From: Miscanthus floridulus
Lineage: Eukaryota > Streptophyta > Magnoliopsida > Poales > Poaceae
Assembly: GCF_019320115.1 (NCBI RefSeq)
Contig: NC_089591.1
Span: 61,823,798 to 61,887,797 of the forward strand
Direction: 5' to 3'
DNA length: 64,000 nucleotides
Shown: positions 10,113 to 23,100 of the stretch, piece by piece
Position numbering within the stretch: the stretch's first letter is position 1
Layout of the letters: each line of letters begins with the position of its first letter
Notes under the pieces: model-generated
Databases searched by the model: none
Seen by the model: the letters and a program-made list of their open reading frames with translations, nothing else
What the model was told of the DNA's origin: nothing
Program-made: the position numbers and the translations under genes

Positions 10113-12544
10113 TTCAGATGGTGTATTGGTGTGTCCTACTCAAGGTTGCTGATGGTCGGAGGGTTGGGGGAACAAATGGATCGAGTCAAAACATGGCTGG
10201 AAGATTTCAAAGGGCCCCGACAAAGGGTAATCTAATCAATCAACAACCATGGACTGAATCAAATAGTCCTGACCATGGACTCAATAAACAGTTCAATACA
10301 TGAGTAATCCGAGTCCCTTAGAAAGCCTTTTGATTCAATCAATAGCTCAAAACATGACTGAATCAATCAACACCTGACCGGAAGTATATATTTGATCTTG
10401 GAAGCCTTTTGATTCATGCGGCAAGAACTGAAAAAATAAATTACTGAATATAAAGACCAACCTGCAGAAGGTCACATTCCACAATGTTGGTGTCACACAT
10501 CAGTTGGTGGCAGCCGCCAAACCAGCCCTCTCCCTTGGGCTGGCTGCGGCCAAATGCATAATAAGAGTGTTTACCGTTTACCGGAGAATGCCAGGAACCA
10601 ATGTTTCTCAATATTCTTCACTGGGAAAAAGAGGAACTCACCTTTATTTGCGTCATAATGCTCAACAAATTAATGTTCAAACAGCTGCCATATACATCTC
10701 CACACTGATCTTGATCGACTGTTTGAACTCACCTTTAAATGCAGAAACCAAAATAGACACTAAGGATATGGAAAACATCATGACCCCTTAAAAATATGTT
10801 ATAGAAGCATAACTTAGGCCATGATCGCTTGTCTTATGAGTTGTACTATTTCAGTGAATAAACAGTGTTTTTCTCTCACAATAAATTAATGAATAGTACT
10901 TTCAACCATGACTTTTCAGCAAAGCGAACAGGGCCTTTGTATTTGTAATTGTAGTATAAAATGCACTAGAGTCCAATAACTTTTGAGGAAATATCATTAA
11001 CTTTTGGGTACCTAAACTTTTTTAATTGATTCATTATAGGTCCGTACCCTTTTGTTTATATTTGTATTTTACATAAACCTTCCTATATTTCTTCTTCGTC
11101 TTCTGATCGAGAGCACGGCGGCGTGCAGCGCGAGCAAACAGGACGGAGGCTGGAGCGGCAGGTACGTGGGCGATGGGCGCAGATCCCCGCTGCTAGCGGT
11201 ATGTGCGGGTGCGCAGGTCGTCTTCACGCCGTGGGTTTGGAGAGCTGAGCATACGGGTGTTGGCGGCTCGATTTCCATCCAGAATATCCGGCGGCGAAAC
11301 TGAGCCACATCAACGAAAGTATTTGTTCATGTGAGCTCCAATGAATATCAGCTGCACGCAGAGTTCAGTCTTGAGCCTGATGCCACACAGTTCTAACCTT
11401 AGGGCTTCGTTGTATTAGGCCGTACTAAATGTGAAGGTTTCGTGCTTTGTTAAAAGAGGTTTAGTGACTAAACTTTAGTCGTTTAGAGTTCATCAGCTGA
11501 TAAAAAATCGCAACGAGTTTCTGTTCTCACTTGTGCACAGATATCGATTTCATAACGTACAACCAGGAACAATTACCACACGTGATTCGGAAATATGGAA
11601 AGAAATAGTTGCTAAATGAATCATATTTTGTGATTGTTACAAATAAGCCTGTGCATAATCCCTGGTGTATCGAAAGGTAACCAGTGATACACATGGTTAT
11701 TGTGAAAATGGGATTAATCATGACCGGGGATGAAACGCCGGCGACCATGGACGGGAAAATGATACATTTTTGTGTGATGCGACGACGGGGGCTGCGACCG
11801 TGCGGCGTGACAGCAGAGGAGAAAAGGATACGAAATGCGGCATGGTGGAAGCAGAGGCAGGTTCGTGCTGGGTGCGCCACCGCCATCCGTCGTCCGCGCA
11901 ATGTAGCACGATGGAGGAGGCTCGGTGTTTCCTAGGGCTTAGTTCGCTGAAGAACAAGCCAAAAACGGTTCTGGCTGAAGAACAAGCCAAAAACGGTTCC
12001 GGCTGATTTATTGTGAGAGAAAAATATTATTCCGATTAAAAAAACAAGCTGAAAAATATAGATTATAAGACAAGCAAACAGGGCCATATAAATAATTTTC
12101 TCGTGAAACAAACCAAACCAGAGTCGTGGCCTAGATCCACACATCTCGGTTTGGGGCTTTGGGCTAGGGCTGGATTTGGTTTGGCACAGTTAGGGTCGGG
12201 CCCATACATTACCCATTACAAAATTAATTAAAACAATAACAGCTTGCTTTAGGATTCGTGCAAACTTCATGGAAAGGTCCATTGAACCAAGGAATGAGAC
12301 ATCTTTGTCCAAATCATTTGCTCCTTTGCACATACTTTTATGCAGAGGATAGATCGTCTCCGACAAATGTACTACTGCTAAAGATTGAAAGGCATTTTAC
12401 TGTTTGTCTCGCTAGGCAATCATAGATAGGGTGCAGGTTAGCACATTTTATTTTAAGTGCGGCATGCATGATACTTGCTCCTCACAAGCAACACATCTAC
12501 TGCATATTGTCTATATTGACTTATATTCCTGCATCCACTGTCAG

Positions 12545-12550
12545 TTTATT
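12545..12550 (-). terminator. Poly(A) signal AATAAA of ALDH3
   Basis: AATAAA on the minus strand, about 45 bp past the stop codon at 12596-12598. A plausible near-upstream element for 3' processing. Confidence 0.4.
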
Positions 12551-12595
12551 GGGTCCAATCCCTGTGCAATCCTTGCGTTGATGCTGGAGTAGAGT

Positions 12596-14182
12596 TCATC
12601 TCCTGAGCCCGAGGAAGGAGAGAACGAACGCGAAGTAGTTGAAGCGGTAGAGGTAGCGCATCAGGGTGACCTTGCTCTCGTCCCACGGAGGGTACCTGAG
12701 TGTCAGCTCCACGAGGTAGCCCCGCTTCATGACCGCCTTCTTGTGGCTGAACATCTCGAACGAGTACTTCCCATGGTACTGCCCGAACCCGCTCTGCCCG
12801 ACGCCGCCGAACGGGAGCCCGTCGATCGCGTACTGCGAAGAACACCAAGTCAACCACCAGAAGAACAACCATAGCTACGTGATAAATTTCTGCCTACGCT
12901 ACAGCTACGCCTAGTAGGAGGGAGTACCTGTACTACCGCGTCGTTAAAGGTGACGCTCCCGGACGACGTCTCGTCCACGATCCGTCGCCGCAGCGCGGCG
13001 TCCCGGGTGAACGCGTAGATGGCGAGCGGCTTCGGCATGGCCTTCACGAAGGCGATGCTGTCCTCGATCTTCTTGACCTGTGTGTACTCAGCGCCTCAGT
13101 TCACCAGCCGGTCACCGGAGCAAAATTAAAGGCGCCACCTGCCACAGGCTTCACGAATTTACCGTGATGATCGGGAGCAGGGGGCCGAATATCTCCTCGG
13201 TCATGATCGCGGAGTCCAGCGGTGGGTTTAGCAGTATCGTGGGCTCAATGTACCTGGGACAGTTTTGTCAGAACAATGACCCTGTCTTCACACAGGAAGC
13301 CAGTTGGCAAATCACTGAATGTTCAGAAACTCACAAGTTCTTGGCATCCATGGAGCCGCCATGCAGGACGGACGGTGCCACGGATCTGTCTTCCAGAAGG
13401 TTACTCAGCCTCTCGAAGTGGCGCTTGTTCACGATCCGTGCCATGTGATCCGTTTCCTGGAAGAACCTCTTCAGCGTCGACTTGAGCACCTTGATCTTCA
13501 GAGCGGGCGAAAACACAAGGCATGCACGACGAGAAACCCACGTCAGTTGCAAACATTCTCGGAGCATGATCAGCGACAAGCCGGGGGTTAATTAATACAT
13601 AGTTAATCAAACAGTAGGCGGCAGCAGTGCACCAGGATGGGCGCGAAGCGCTCCTCGACGAGCACGTAGTCGATGGCGATGCAGGCCTGTCCGGCGCAGG
13701 ACGACCACTTGCCCGCGATGATGCGGTTCACCGAGATCTGCAGGACCCGGGCACTGCCCATGGCGTCGAAGATGCACGGGCACTTGCCGCCCAGCTCCAG
13801 CGCGACGGGCGTCAGGTGCCTGGACGCCGCGGCCATCACGGCGCGCGCGATGCGCGGGCTCCCTGTACGTGGGGGCAATGGACAGTGTGCTGAAGTGACC
13901 GCCCTGAACTTGTGCTTCCGGAAACGCTTTGGTTGCCACCATCAGGACATCGGGTAAAAAACTTGGGTAGCTTACCGGTGAAGAGGACCTTGTCCCAGCG
14001 GTGTTCCATGAGCTGCTCCCCGACCTCCGGGCCGCCCTGGACGACCTTCACCGCGGAGGAGTCCATGTACCTCCCGATGTTGTCGGCCAGGAACCTGGAG
14101 GTGCACGGCGAGAGCTCCGACGGCTTCAGGGCCACGGCGTTCCCGGCCGCTATCGCCCCGATCAGCGGCTCCAGTGATAGGC
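12596..14182 (-). CDS. ALDH3: ALDH3 exons 4-9
   Basis: The C-terminal three quarters of the enzyme. It covers the NAD-binding and catalytic segments ([38 protein letters not shown]) and the C-terminal region through [12 protein letters not shown] to the stop at 12596-12598. Introns are short (about 95-140 bp) with normal GT-AG ends. Duplicated without coding changes at 8328-6742. Confidence 0.92.
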
Positions 14183-17100
14183 CTGCGTGTGGAACGTAAC
14201 CAACGCACGTGACATGACTGAGTACGTATCTATGTCCCGTACTTGCAACACTGTGCGCCTATGGCTATCATAATGCGATATTGCTGGTTGTAGGCAGTAC
14301 TAGCACTTACTACCACAGACGACAATCAGTACTCGAACAATTTACGACCGAGTACGCCTGCGGAGTGGTAAAATGATGAACGTACAAACTCCTACTAATC
14401 TTGGAGTGGTTACTGCAAGGACGATATTTTGGACAATTTCAGCTGGCCGGAGCTGGAGTGCTGGACAGGACAGCTGGTAAATTGGCTAGTCGCCTGTACA
14501 GAAGGAACCAACCTCACCAGGCCACCATGCTAAATTGCTAATTTTATACTAATCTTGCTAGCTAGCATAAGATTAGCAGCCACGGTAATTTTACACCAGT
14601 TCAAGCTCTGCGCATTGAAACCACTCTCTGGCGCTCTCGCTCAGCATGTGGGCCGCTGAACGCCTGATTGCCTGAATCGATGTCTTATGCCACCGCATTC
14701 AGGGTGTGCTGCTGAAAGCCTGAAACCTTCAAAGTAGACAGCCGATTGGAAGGACGGGACGGGTATTGCCCCCACAAGTCAGAAAGGCACATGGAGCCTC
14801 TGAAAGAACATATGAAAGGCTGTTCACTGTGTTGCCCCTGCCCTGATCGGTTTAGTTTGCTTCAGAATTATCAGAGTGTATCGATCTATCGGGCTCTTGG
14901 TGATGCTTGCAACCATTTTCCCATCGGAGTGTTCTTCTCAGTTTAGTTTGCTTCAGAATTATCAGAGGTCAATAGGTCATGTCATGTGGTTTTGAGTCGT
15001 TTGACCTGTATGCAAAACCATTTGCTAGAAACATCGTTAAATCTCTTGGTGCAGTTTCATCAAACGATCAGATTGCATCATTAATTCTGATAGCTTTAGG
15101 GAAAGAGAAGGAAAACATGAAGTGAGGACTTCCAATCACTATACTATATCCTCACAGAGTGTGCCTGTGATAGGCTAATTTGTGTCCCATGGACAACTCG
15201 AGTGTTTGTGTTTTCTCAACTGCTGGACTGAGGTCCGTCCAGCGGGATGTTGCATATGCAACTCAAAGTTATCTTATAGCATACTCATTGTGGGATTCAG
15301 ACTTTTTTTTTCCTGATGGGTTTTGTGAAACAAATTTTCTCCTCAAGTAAAACATTTTTTCTTTTTGTTAGCTGCACACTATGATTTGAAATTCTTTCTT
15401 TTTGTGAAATTTGTTCTTTCTGTACTAGCAACATTTTGTTCTTTCTTTTTGTACTCAAGCAAAACATTGCTTTCCTAAACGACTAGCAATACTTAGTCAA
15501 GTGTTGTATTCCCTTCGTCCACAAATGAAAGGACTTCTTGAATCTATAAGACAATTTAAGTCAAATGAGAAAATACTCCCTGTGTCTTGGAATACAAGGT
15601 ATCCAAGAAATTTCAGGGCATATTATGTGGTAAGATAAATGACATATATAACCCTCCCTAATTATCATATTAGGGTTGATGATAGACATTAATGGTAGGT
15701 ATGCATTTGAATGTTGTCTTTTGTAGTGTTTGTTCACCTAGAGCTAGAATTTCCTTATAATTTGGTACAAATTTTGAACTCTTGATCTTTATATTTCAGG
15801 ACGGAGGGAGTAGGCTATTGTCCCTCATTAAAGCTAAAGGAATAGCTTCTGATTGTTGCAATTAAAGAGCGACTACCTCCTGATTGGCACAATTAAAGGG
15901 TGTTCTGCTCCTGAATTATGCAATTAAAAAGTCAGTACTCATAACTCCTTATATTTGTGGACAGATTTCAGATGGTGTATTGGTGTGTCCTACTCAAGGT
16001 TGCTGATGGTCGGAGGGTTGGGGGAACAAATGGATCGAGTCAAAACATGGCTGGAAGATTTCAAAGGGCCCCGACAAAGGGTAACTAGGAAGATCTAATG
16101 TAATGGATTTTGTTGGTAGATGTGTTACATCTATAGCCAGTAGGCACTGGTTTAGTTTTTTCTACTCCCTCCAATCTTCGTTCCAAAAACAATGCAAACT
16201 AATTCAAACCATCTCAATAAAAAGCTTAACAATTATAATATCAAATAAGTATAATTAGATCATTATGAAGTATATTTTTATACTGTGCCTATCTGATATC
16301 ATAAATATTGGTAATTTTTTTCAACAGATATGGTCAAACTTAAAATATTTGGATTTAGAACAATTCTAGAATTATATTGTTTTTTAGGACGGTGGGAGCA
16401 GTCATTAGGTGATGATGAAAATAATGGTTTGGGCCCATTTGCCACTGATGGAAGGAGAAAGGAGAAGCGGCCCTACAACAGCGCCAGGTACTGTCTGTTG
16501 GAATGTAATTGGGCTCGTGGGCCTGTTTATCATGACTCCCCACTTAGCCTATATATGTACACTGACTATGCCTGAGTAATACATTGAGTATTCCCCTAAT
16601 CATACTCTTTCATGGTATCATGAGACGGTTCGCTTCCGCGGCCTCTCGCTTCCGCTAACCCTAAATCGCGCCGCCGCCGATCCTCACGGTCGACCGGCCG
16701 GCTGCTCACCACCGTCGCTGGGTGCCTACCACTCGCCGGCCATATCCCTTGCGGACGCGCGCGCCCTTGCTCCTCGCCAGCGCGCCGCGATCCCATCCCG
16801 CCACCGCAGCGCATCGCACGGTCGGCCCCGTCATCGCGCGAGCTACGTCCGTGTGCAGACGCGAGGACTCCGATCGCTCGCGGGGTCTGAACCGCCACGC
16901 GACTCGCGTACAGCAGCGAGGACTCCCGCACGCGCGTCTCCATCGCGCGATCCGTCCGCCGCTAGGACGAGCAGCACTTCTTCGACAGGGATCCGCTACG
17001 TGCTGTACGTCTACGTCCTGTACGTCTACGTCGCCAAGCTGCTGCACGGATCTTCGCCAGGCACAACTGCACGTGATCTACATCAAGCCAGATCGAGGCC

Positions 17101-20100
17101 AGCTCGTTCGTACGTCTACCCGAGGAGCTCCGACGCCGGGTCTGAATTCCATGGCCGAGACCGAGGAGGAGCGTCAGGCGCGCGTCGCGCGCGAGCAGGC
17201 CGCCGCCGCCCGCACCGCCGCCCTCGACAAGTATGAGGCCGACCACGCCGACGTCCACGCCGCCGCCATCGCCGTCCTCAACATCAAGGTGCTCGTCCCT
17301 GTGATCCTCGACCGCGCCTCCAACAACTACACCCGCTGGCGTGCCCTCTTCCTCGTCGTCTTGGGCAAGTATGCCCTCACCGATCACGTTCTCAAGGACG
17401 TGGTCAATGACGACCGGCCAGCTTGGGTGCAGATGGACTGCACCGTCCTCACGTGGATCTATGGCACGATCCACCCCGACTTGCAGCAGTCAACGATGTT
17501 GAAGGAGCCGAACGCCCGCGTCGCTTGGGTGCACCTCGAGGACGAATTCCTCGGACAGCGCGAGTCGCGCGCCCTGCTGCTGTCCGCGGAGTTCCGCACC
17601 GTCAAGCAAGGGTCATCGTCGATCACGGACTTCTGCCGCAAGCTCGAGACGATGGCCGCCGCTCTACGTGACTTCGGCGACCCGGTTGGCGAACGCACCC
17701 TCGTCCTCACGCTCCTCCGCGGCCTCAGCGACAAGTTCCGTCCCATGGTGACGAACATCAAGCTGCGACAGCCGTTTCCTACCTTCGCGGAGGCACGCAC
17801 TCTTCTGCTGCTCGAGGAGATTGACCTCAACGACATCGCCGGCGATACCGGCGGTACGTCTACCACCACGCCGCCTCCTGCGCCCACGGCTCTCCTCACC
17901 GGCTCGTCATCCTCCGCTGCTGCCCCACCTCCTCATGGCCGTGGCCCCGGCGGTCACCCTGCCCTTGCTGGCCAAGGCGGTGGCCCGGTGGGTATCCAGG
18001 GCCAGGGTCAGCGCTCCGGGCGGCGCCGTGGCCGCGGCGGGAACAAGCAGCAGCAGTCCCAGCAAGGGCGGCATGCCTCCGGTGTGCCTCGTCCGCCGCA
18101 GATGCTCTACAACCCGTGGGCGGGCACGGTGCAGTTTTGGCCGCACCCCCCACCCACCCACGGCGCGCCCTACCGCCCCCCTCCGGCGGCCTTCACGGCT
18201 GTACCCCAGCCGCCGCAGGGCTACAACTTCGGCGCCCCTCCAGGGTTCGGCGTCGGATACGGCTACGGGCAACCGACCCACTATGCCCCGCCACCATCGC
18301 AGCAGCAGACGTGGAACCCCATGCACGGGGGGAGCTTCGACACGTCCACCCTCTCCAGCAACTTCAGCACCATGACGCTCACTCCTCCCGGGTCCGACGA
18401 ATGGTATGCTGATTCGGGTGCTGGCTCCCACATGGTCAACAACGCTGGTATACTTTCCACCTCTCATCCTCCTTTGTCATCGCATCCTTCATCTATCATT
18501 GTTGGTAACGGGGATTTACTTCCTGTTACTTCCGTTGGATCACACTCCTTTTCTACATCGCGTCGTCCGTTAGTTCTTTCTAATGTTTTAGTTTCCCCAA
18601 ACATTATTAAGAATCTAATCTCCGTTCGTCGCTTTACTACCGATAATAATTGTTCTATCGAGTTTGATCCTTTCGGCCTTTCTGTGAAGGACCTTCAGAC
18701 ACGGAGCGTGATCGCCAGGTGCAATAGCACGGGTGATCTATACCCGTTCTTCCCGCCAGCGCCACCCAGCACCACCGCCCTCACTGCTGCTGCATCCTCC
18801 ACCACCCTATGGCACCGTCGTCTCGGTCATGTCGGTCATGAGGCTCTGTCCAAGCTTATTAGTTACAATGCTATTTCATGTAATAAGCGCCATGATAGTC
18901 ATGTTTGCCATGCTTGTCAGCTCGGCCGCCACGTGCGCCTTCCCTTTAGCTTGTCAAACTCCCGTGCGCCAAACCCATTTGATTTAATACATTGTGATCT
19001 TTGGACATCCCCAGTGGTTAGTGTGTCTGGTTACAAATACTATCTTGTTATTTTGGATGATTGCACACACTACACATGGACGTTCCCTTTACGCCTCAAG
19101 TCTGACACCTTCGGTGTTCTTACTCACTTTTTCTCGTTTGTGCGCACACAGTTCGATTCCTCCATCAAGGCAGTCCAGTGCGACAACGGCCGCGAATTTG
19201 ATCATTCTTCGGCCCGCACGTTCTTCCTCACTCATGGCGTCGTTCTTCGTATGTCCTGCCCATACACCTCACAGCAAAATGGGCGGGCTGAGCGTACTCT
19301 TCGCACCATTAATAATATTGTGCGCTCCATTTTATTCCAGGCTAATCTTCCTCCGGTTTATTGGGCTGACTCTTTACACACCGCCACCTACCTTCTCAAT
19401 CGTCACCCCACAAAAACCTTAGACGGCCGCACTCCTCACTTTGCTCTATACGGCACGCAGCCCTCCTACGATCATCTTCGTGTCTTCGGCTGTGCTTGCT
19501 ACCCTAATTTATCATCCACAGCTCCACATAAACTTTCTCCTCGCTCCTCTCTGTGCGTGTTCCTGGGGTATTCTTCCGAACACAAGGGCTATCGGTGTCT
19601 TGACCTCCACTCTAACCGGATCATCGTCTCCCGTCATGTCACATTCGACGAGACGGTGTTCCCTTTTGCCGATATGTCTACTTCGCCCCAGGATCCCACC
19701 ACACTTGAGTTCTTGGATGCTGCTGATGATTCCTCTTTGCCCATTGGGTCAAGAGCTGTGCTTGCAGGTACACGACTTCCTGGCGGCATGGATGCCGCCC
19801 CGGGGAGCACTCCCGGCACTGCCGGCCACGGTGCAGGCGGCACTACCGGCTACAGCCAGGGCGGCGCTACAGGCCACAGCCCAGGCAGCGCTGCCAGCCT
19901 TGGCGCGGGCGGCACTTCCGACTCCACCCCGCCCCACCACCTGGCCACGGGCGGCCCCCGCGACCGACGCCTCGGGACCCTCCGGTGCTGCTGCCCCTGC
20001 GGACACTTCGTCCCAGGTTGCTGCCAGCGCCGCCGGACGTCCCACCGGTCGCACCACCGCCACAGCGCCTCAGCCGACCACGCCCGTCGTCAATGCGCAT

Positions 20101-23100
20101 GGCATGCGCACACGTGGCAAGGATGGCGTCCGCCACCCCGTCGACCGTCTGAACCTCCACGCAGCGACACTTTCTCCGGTGCCCACATCCGTCCGCACCG
20201 CTCTGGCTGACCCTGCCTGGCGCCTTGCCATGCAGGTGGAGTTTGATGCTTTGCAGGACAACAACACCTGGACTCTGGTGCCCCGACCTCCTGGAGTCAA
20301 TCTTGTTACCGGCAAGTGGGTGTTCCGTCATAAGCTCAAGTCAGATGGCTCGCTTGACCGCTACAAAGCTCGGTGGGTGCTTCGCGGTTTTACACAGCGT
20401 CCAGGCATTGACTATGATGAAACCTTCAGTCCTATGGTCAAGCCAGCAACCATTCGGGCAGTTCTCACTCTGGCACTCTCTCGTTCATGGCCTATCCATC
20501 AACTTGATGTGAAGAATGCATTTCTACATGGCACCTTGACCGAGACAGTATATTGTGCTCAGCCGACTGGGTTTGTTGACTCCTCCAGACCAGATTATGT
20601 GTGCCGTCTGAACAAGTCTCTCTATGGGCTCAAGCAAGCTCCACGGGCCTGGCATACTCGGTTTGCCTCTCATATCACCTCTCTTGGTTTCACTGAAGCT
20701 AAATCCGACACTTCACTGTTTATTTACTGCCAAGGCTCCGATGTGGCATTCCTGCTCTTATATGTTGATGATATTGTTCTGACTGCTTCCTCAGCGAGTT
20801 TTCTTCAGCGGATCATCACTGCTCTCCGCCAAGAATTCTCCATGACAGACATGGGAGCCCTCCACCACTTCCTTGGAGTCAGTGTGCAGCGCCAGAATGA
20901 CAGTTTGTTTCTCTCGCAGCGTCAGTATATGTTGGATATCCTGGAACGTGCTGGTATGCTCAACTGCAAGCCGTGCAGCACCCCTGTGGATACTCATGCC
21001 AAGCTCTCTGCCGATGGTGTCACAGTCGCCGACCCTTCACACTATCGCAGTATTGCTGGTGCTCTTCAGTATCTCACTTTCACTCGTCCGGATATTGCAT
21101 ATGCTGTTCAGCAGGTCTGTCTCTACATGCATGACCCTCGGGAGCCACACCTAGGCGCTATGAAGTGCATTCTGCGCTACCTTCAGGGTACTCTGGATCT
21201 CGGTCTCCATCTTCACCGGACCTCACCGGCTGATTTGACTGTCTACACAGATGCTGATTGGGCGGGATGTCCTGACACGCGCAAGTCTACGTCTGGCTAT
21301 GCGGTGTTCCTCGGGGACAATCTCATCTCCTGGTCGTCTAAACGTCAGCCTACAGTGTCCAGGTCCAGTGCTGAGGCGGAGTATCGGGCTGTGGCAAATG
21401 GTGTTGCTGAGGCTTGCTGGTTGCGGCAACTTCTGCAAGAGCTTCACCATCCTCTTCGCCGCGCCACTGTGGTCTATTGTGATAACGTCAGTGCCGTCTA
21501 TCTCTCCACCAACCCGGTCCAGCATCAGCGAACCAAGCATATTGAGATTGATTTGCACTTCGTCAGAGAGCGAGTCGCCCTCGGTGAAGTCCGCGTTCTG
21601 CACGTTCCCACTACGTCCCAGTACGCCGACATCTTCACCAAAGGTCTGCCGACGTCAGTCTTCATGGAGTTTAGGTCCAGTCTTAACGTTCGCGTTGCTC
21701 CCAGTTTCGACTGCGGGGGAGTGTTGGAATGTAATTGGGCTCGTGGGCCTGTTTACCATGACTCCCCACTTAGCCTATATATGTACAGTGTACATATATA
21801 GGCTAAGTGGAGAGTCATGGTAAACAGGCCCACGAGCCCAATTACATTCCAACACTGTCAACATACGCGATCCATCGGAGGACAGAAATTAAAGCATCAA
21901 GCTAATGGGGTCTTTGTTCCACGATCAGTAGCTGTCAGTAGGGCGAGTGATTAGTGCTCTGATAAGCCATGGCTAAAAGTACTGTTGACTGATTTGTTGT
22001 GAGAGAAAGATACTGTTCGTTGGCTGAAAAAATACGGCTTATAAGCCAAGCAAACAGGGCGTAGCACCAGGGCACCACTCTCGGAGGTATCTTAACTCCT
22101 TAGGAACGTGATGATTGCCCGATTGGAGTGCTTCGGCTTATCAGCCAGATTTAGCCCTACTTTTCAGTCAGAATCAGCGCTACTTTTCAGCCATGAAAAC
22201 AGTGTTTTTCTCTCACAACACATCAGCCCTACAGCTGCCGAACCGAGCTAAAACTGCAGTCTTGTAGCATCAGTCACTGTCAGTAGGCTCCGTTATTAGC
22301 ACCAGTTGCGTTGCACCACTCTTGGAGGTATCTTAACTCGCAAGTAGGAACTAGGAACGAGTAGAGTGCTTCGTTTGGCTGTGGCTTGTCGTAAATGATT
22401 GTAAATTTTCAACTGAAACAGTATTTTTCTGTCACAAAAACTATCTAGTAATATTTCTTCGTGAATCAGTAACCATACGGATCAGCCAATCCAACGGGCT
22501 GTTGATCGCCACCCAACACCAAACCAATTAATAACGTAGCTGAAGCAAAACAAAACCGGACAGGTAGATGCAGGCATGCAGCACAGCAGCAGCAGCAGCT
22601 AGCATCACTACAGTGGAGAGAAGTAATTGGAGCCCTACGTGCCTAGGACACGTACAGACAGGCGCTGTGCTAAAATAAAGAGAAGTAATTGGAGCCCTAC
22701 GTGCCTAGGACACGTACAGACTGGCGCTGTGATAAGTAAACGTAGGCCCTGTTCGGCTTTAATTTGTTTTTAGAAATATTTTTCTTTCACTATAATTCAA
22801 CTTTATCTTGTTTTTTTAACTAATTTCAGCCAAACCAACGGGGCGCAGTCCTGGTTTATGGTCTGTTCGTTACGCCAAAAGCATTGCCGAAAGTACCGTT
22901 CGCTGATTAGCGGACAGGAAAATACTGTTCGTTCACTTGGAACAGTGTCATATATCTGCAACGTGTCGGGGCCTGAATCTTCTAGGTGCGCCGAACGCCG
23001 GAACTAGGTGAAATTAAACCGTGACATCTCGAGTGCAAGGGAGCTGTTTAACTAACATGAATGCAAGATTGCGATTTTTCCTCTGAAGAGAAGAGGCCGA

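Larger units (their letters stand above)
4374..10229 (+). repeat. 5.85-kb tandem direct duplication, copy 1
   Basis: Matches 10230-16084 essentially base for base. The differences I found are one A in a run near 4546 and one A in a run near 6187. It holds ALDH3 exons 4-9 (minus strand), about 2.4 kb of 3' flank and about 1.9 kb of intron 3. The unit begins at ATCTAATCAATCAACAACC and ends at CCCCGACAAAGGGTAA. The junction between copies has almost no microhomology. Such high identity means a very recent duplication, or an assembly duplication of two haplotypes. Confidence 0.93.
10230..16084 (+). repeat. 5.85-kb tandem direct duplication, copy 2
   Basis: The second copy, directly abutting the first. 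Its exons 4-9 are the ones contiguous with intron 3 and with exons 1-3 of the ALDH3 gene, so this copy is the functional 3' half. After 16084 the sequence continues into unduplicated intron. Confidence 0.93.
14183..16490 (-). other. ALDH3 intron 3, 3' portion
   Basis: Intronic sequence with two nested Stowaway MITEs (about 15509-15966) and a third at 16165-16398. Up to 16084 it is shared with duplication copy 1. No exon is found here. Confidence 0.8.
16496..21854 (+). mobile_element. Copia LTR retrotransposon inserted in ALDH3 intron 3
   Basis: A Ty1/Copia element of about 5.36 kb with a 5-bp target duplication, CTGTC, at 16491-16495 and 21855-21859. It is antisense to ALDH3. It has a very short 5' LTR (118 bp), a primer-binding site of the initiator-Met type and one gag-pol frame in the Copia order (protease, integrase, reverse transcriptase, RNase H), broken by a single frameshift. 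The 3' LTR is abnormal: a partial LTR followed by its own inverted copy. The short LTR and the gag without a zinc knuckle are reminiscent of the Ale/Retrofit lineage (inference). Damage is slight, so the insertion is fairly recent. Confidence 0.92.
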
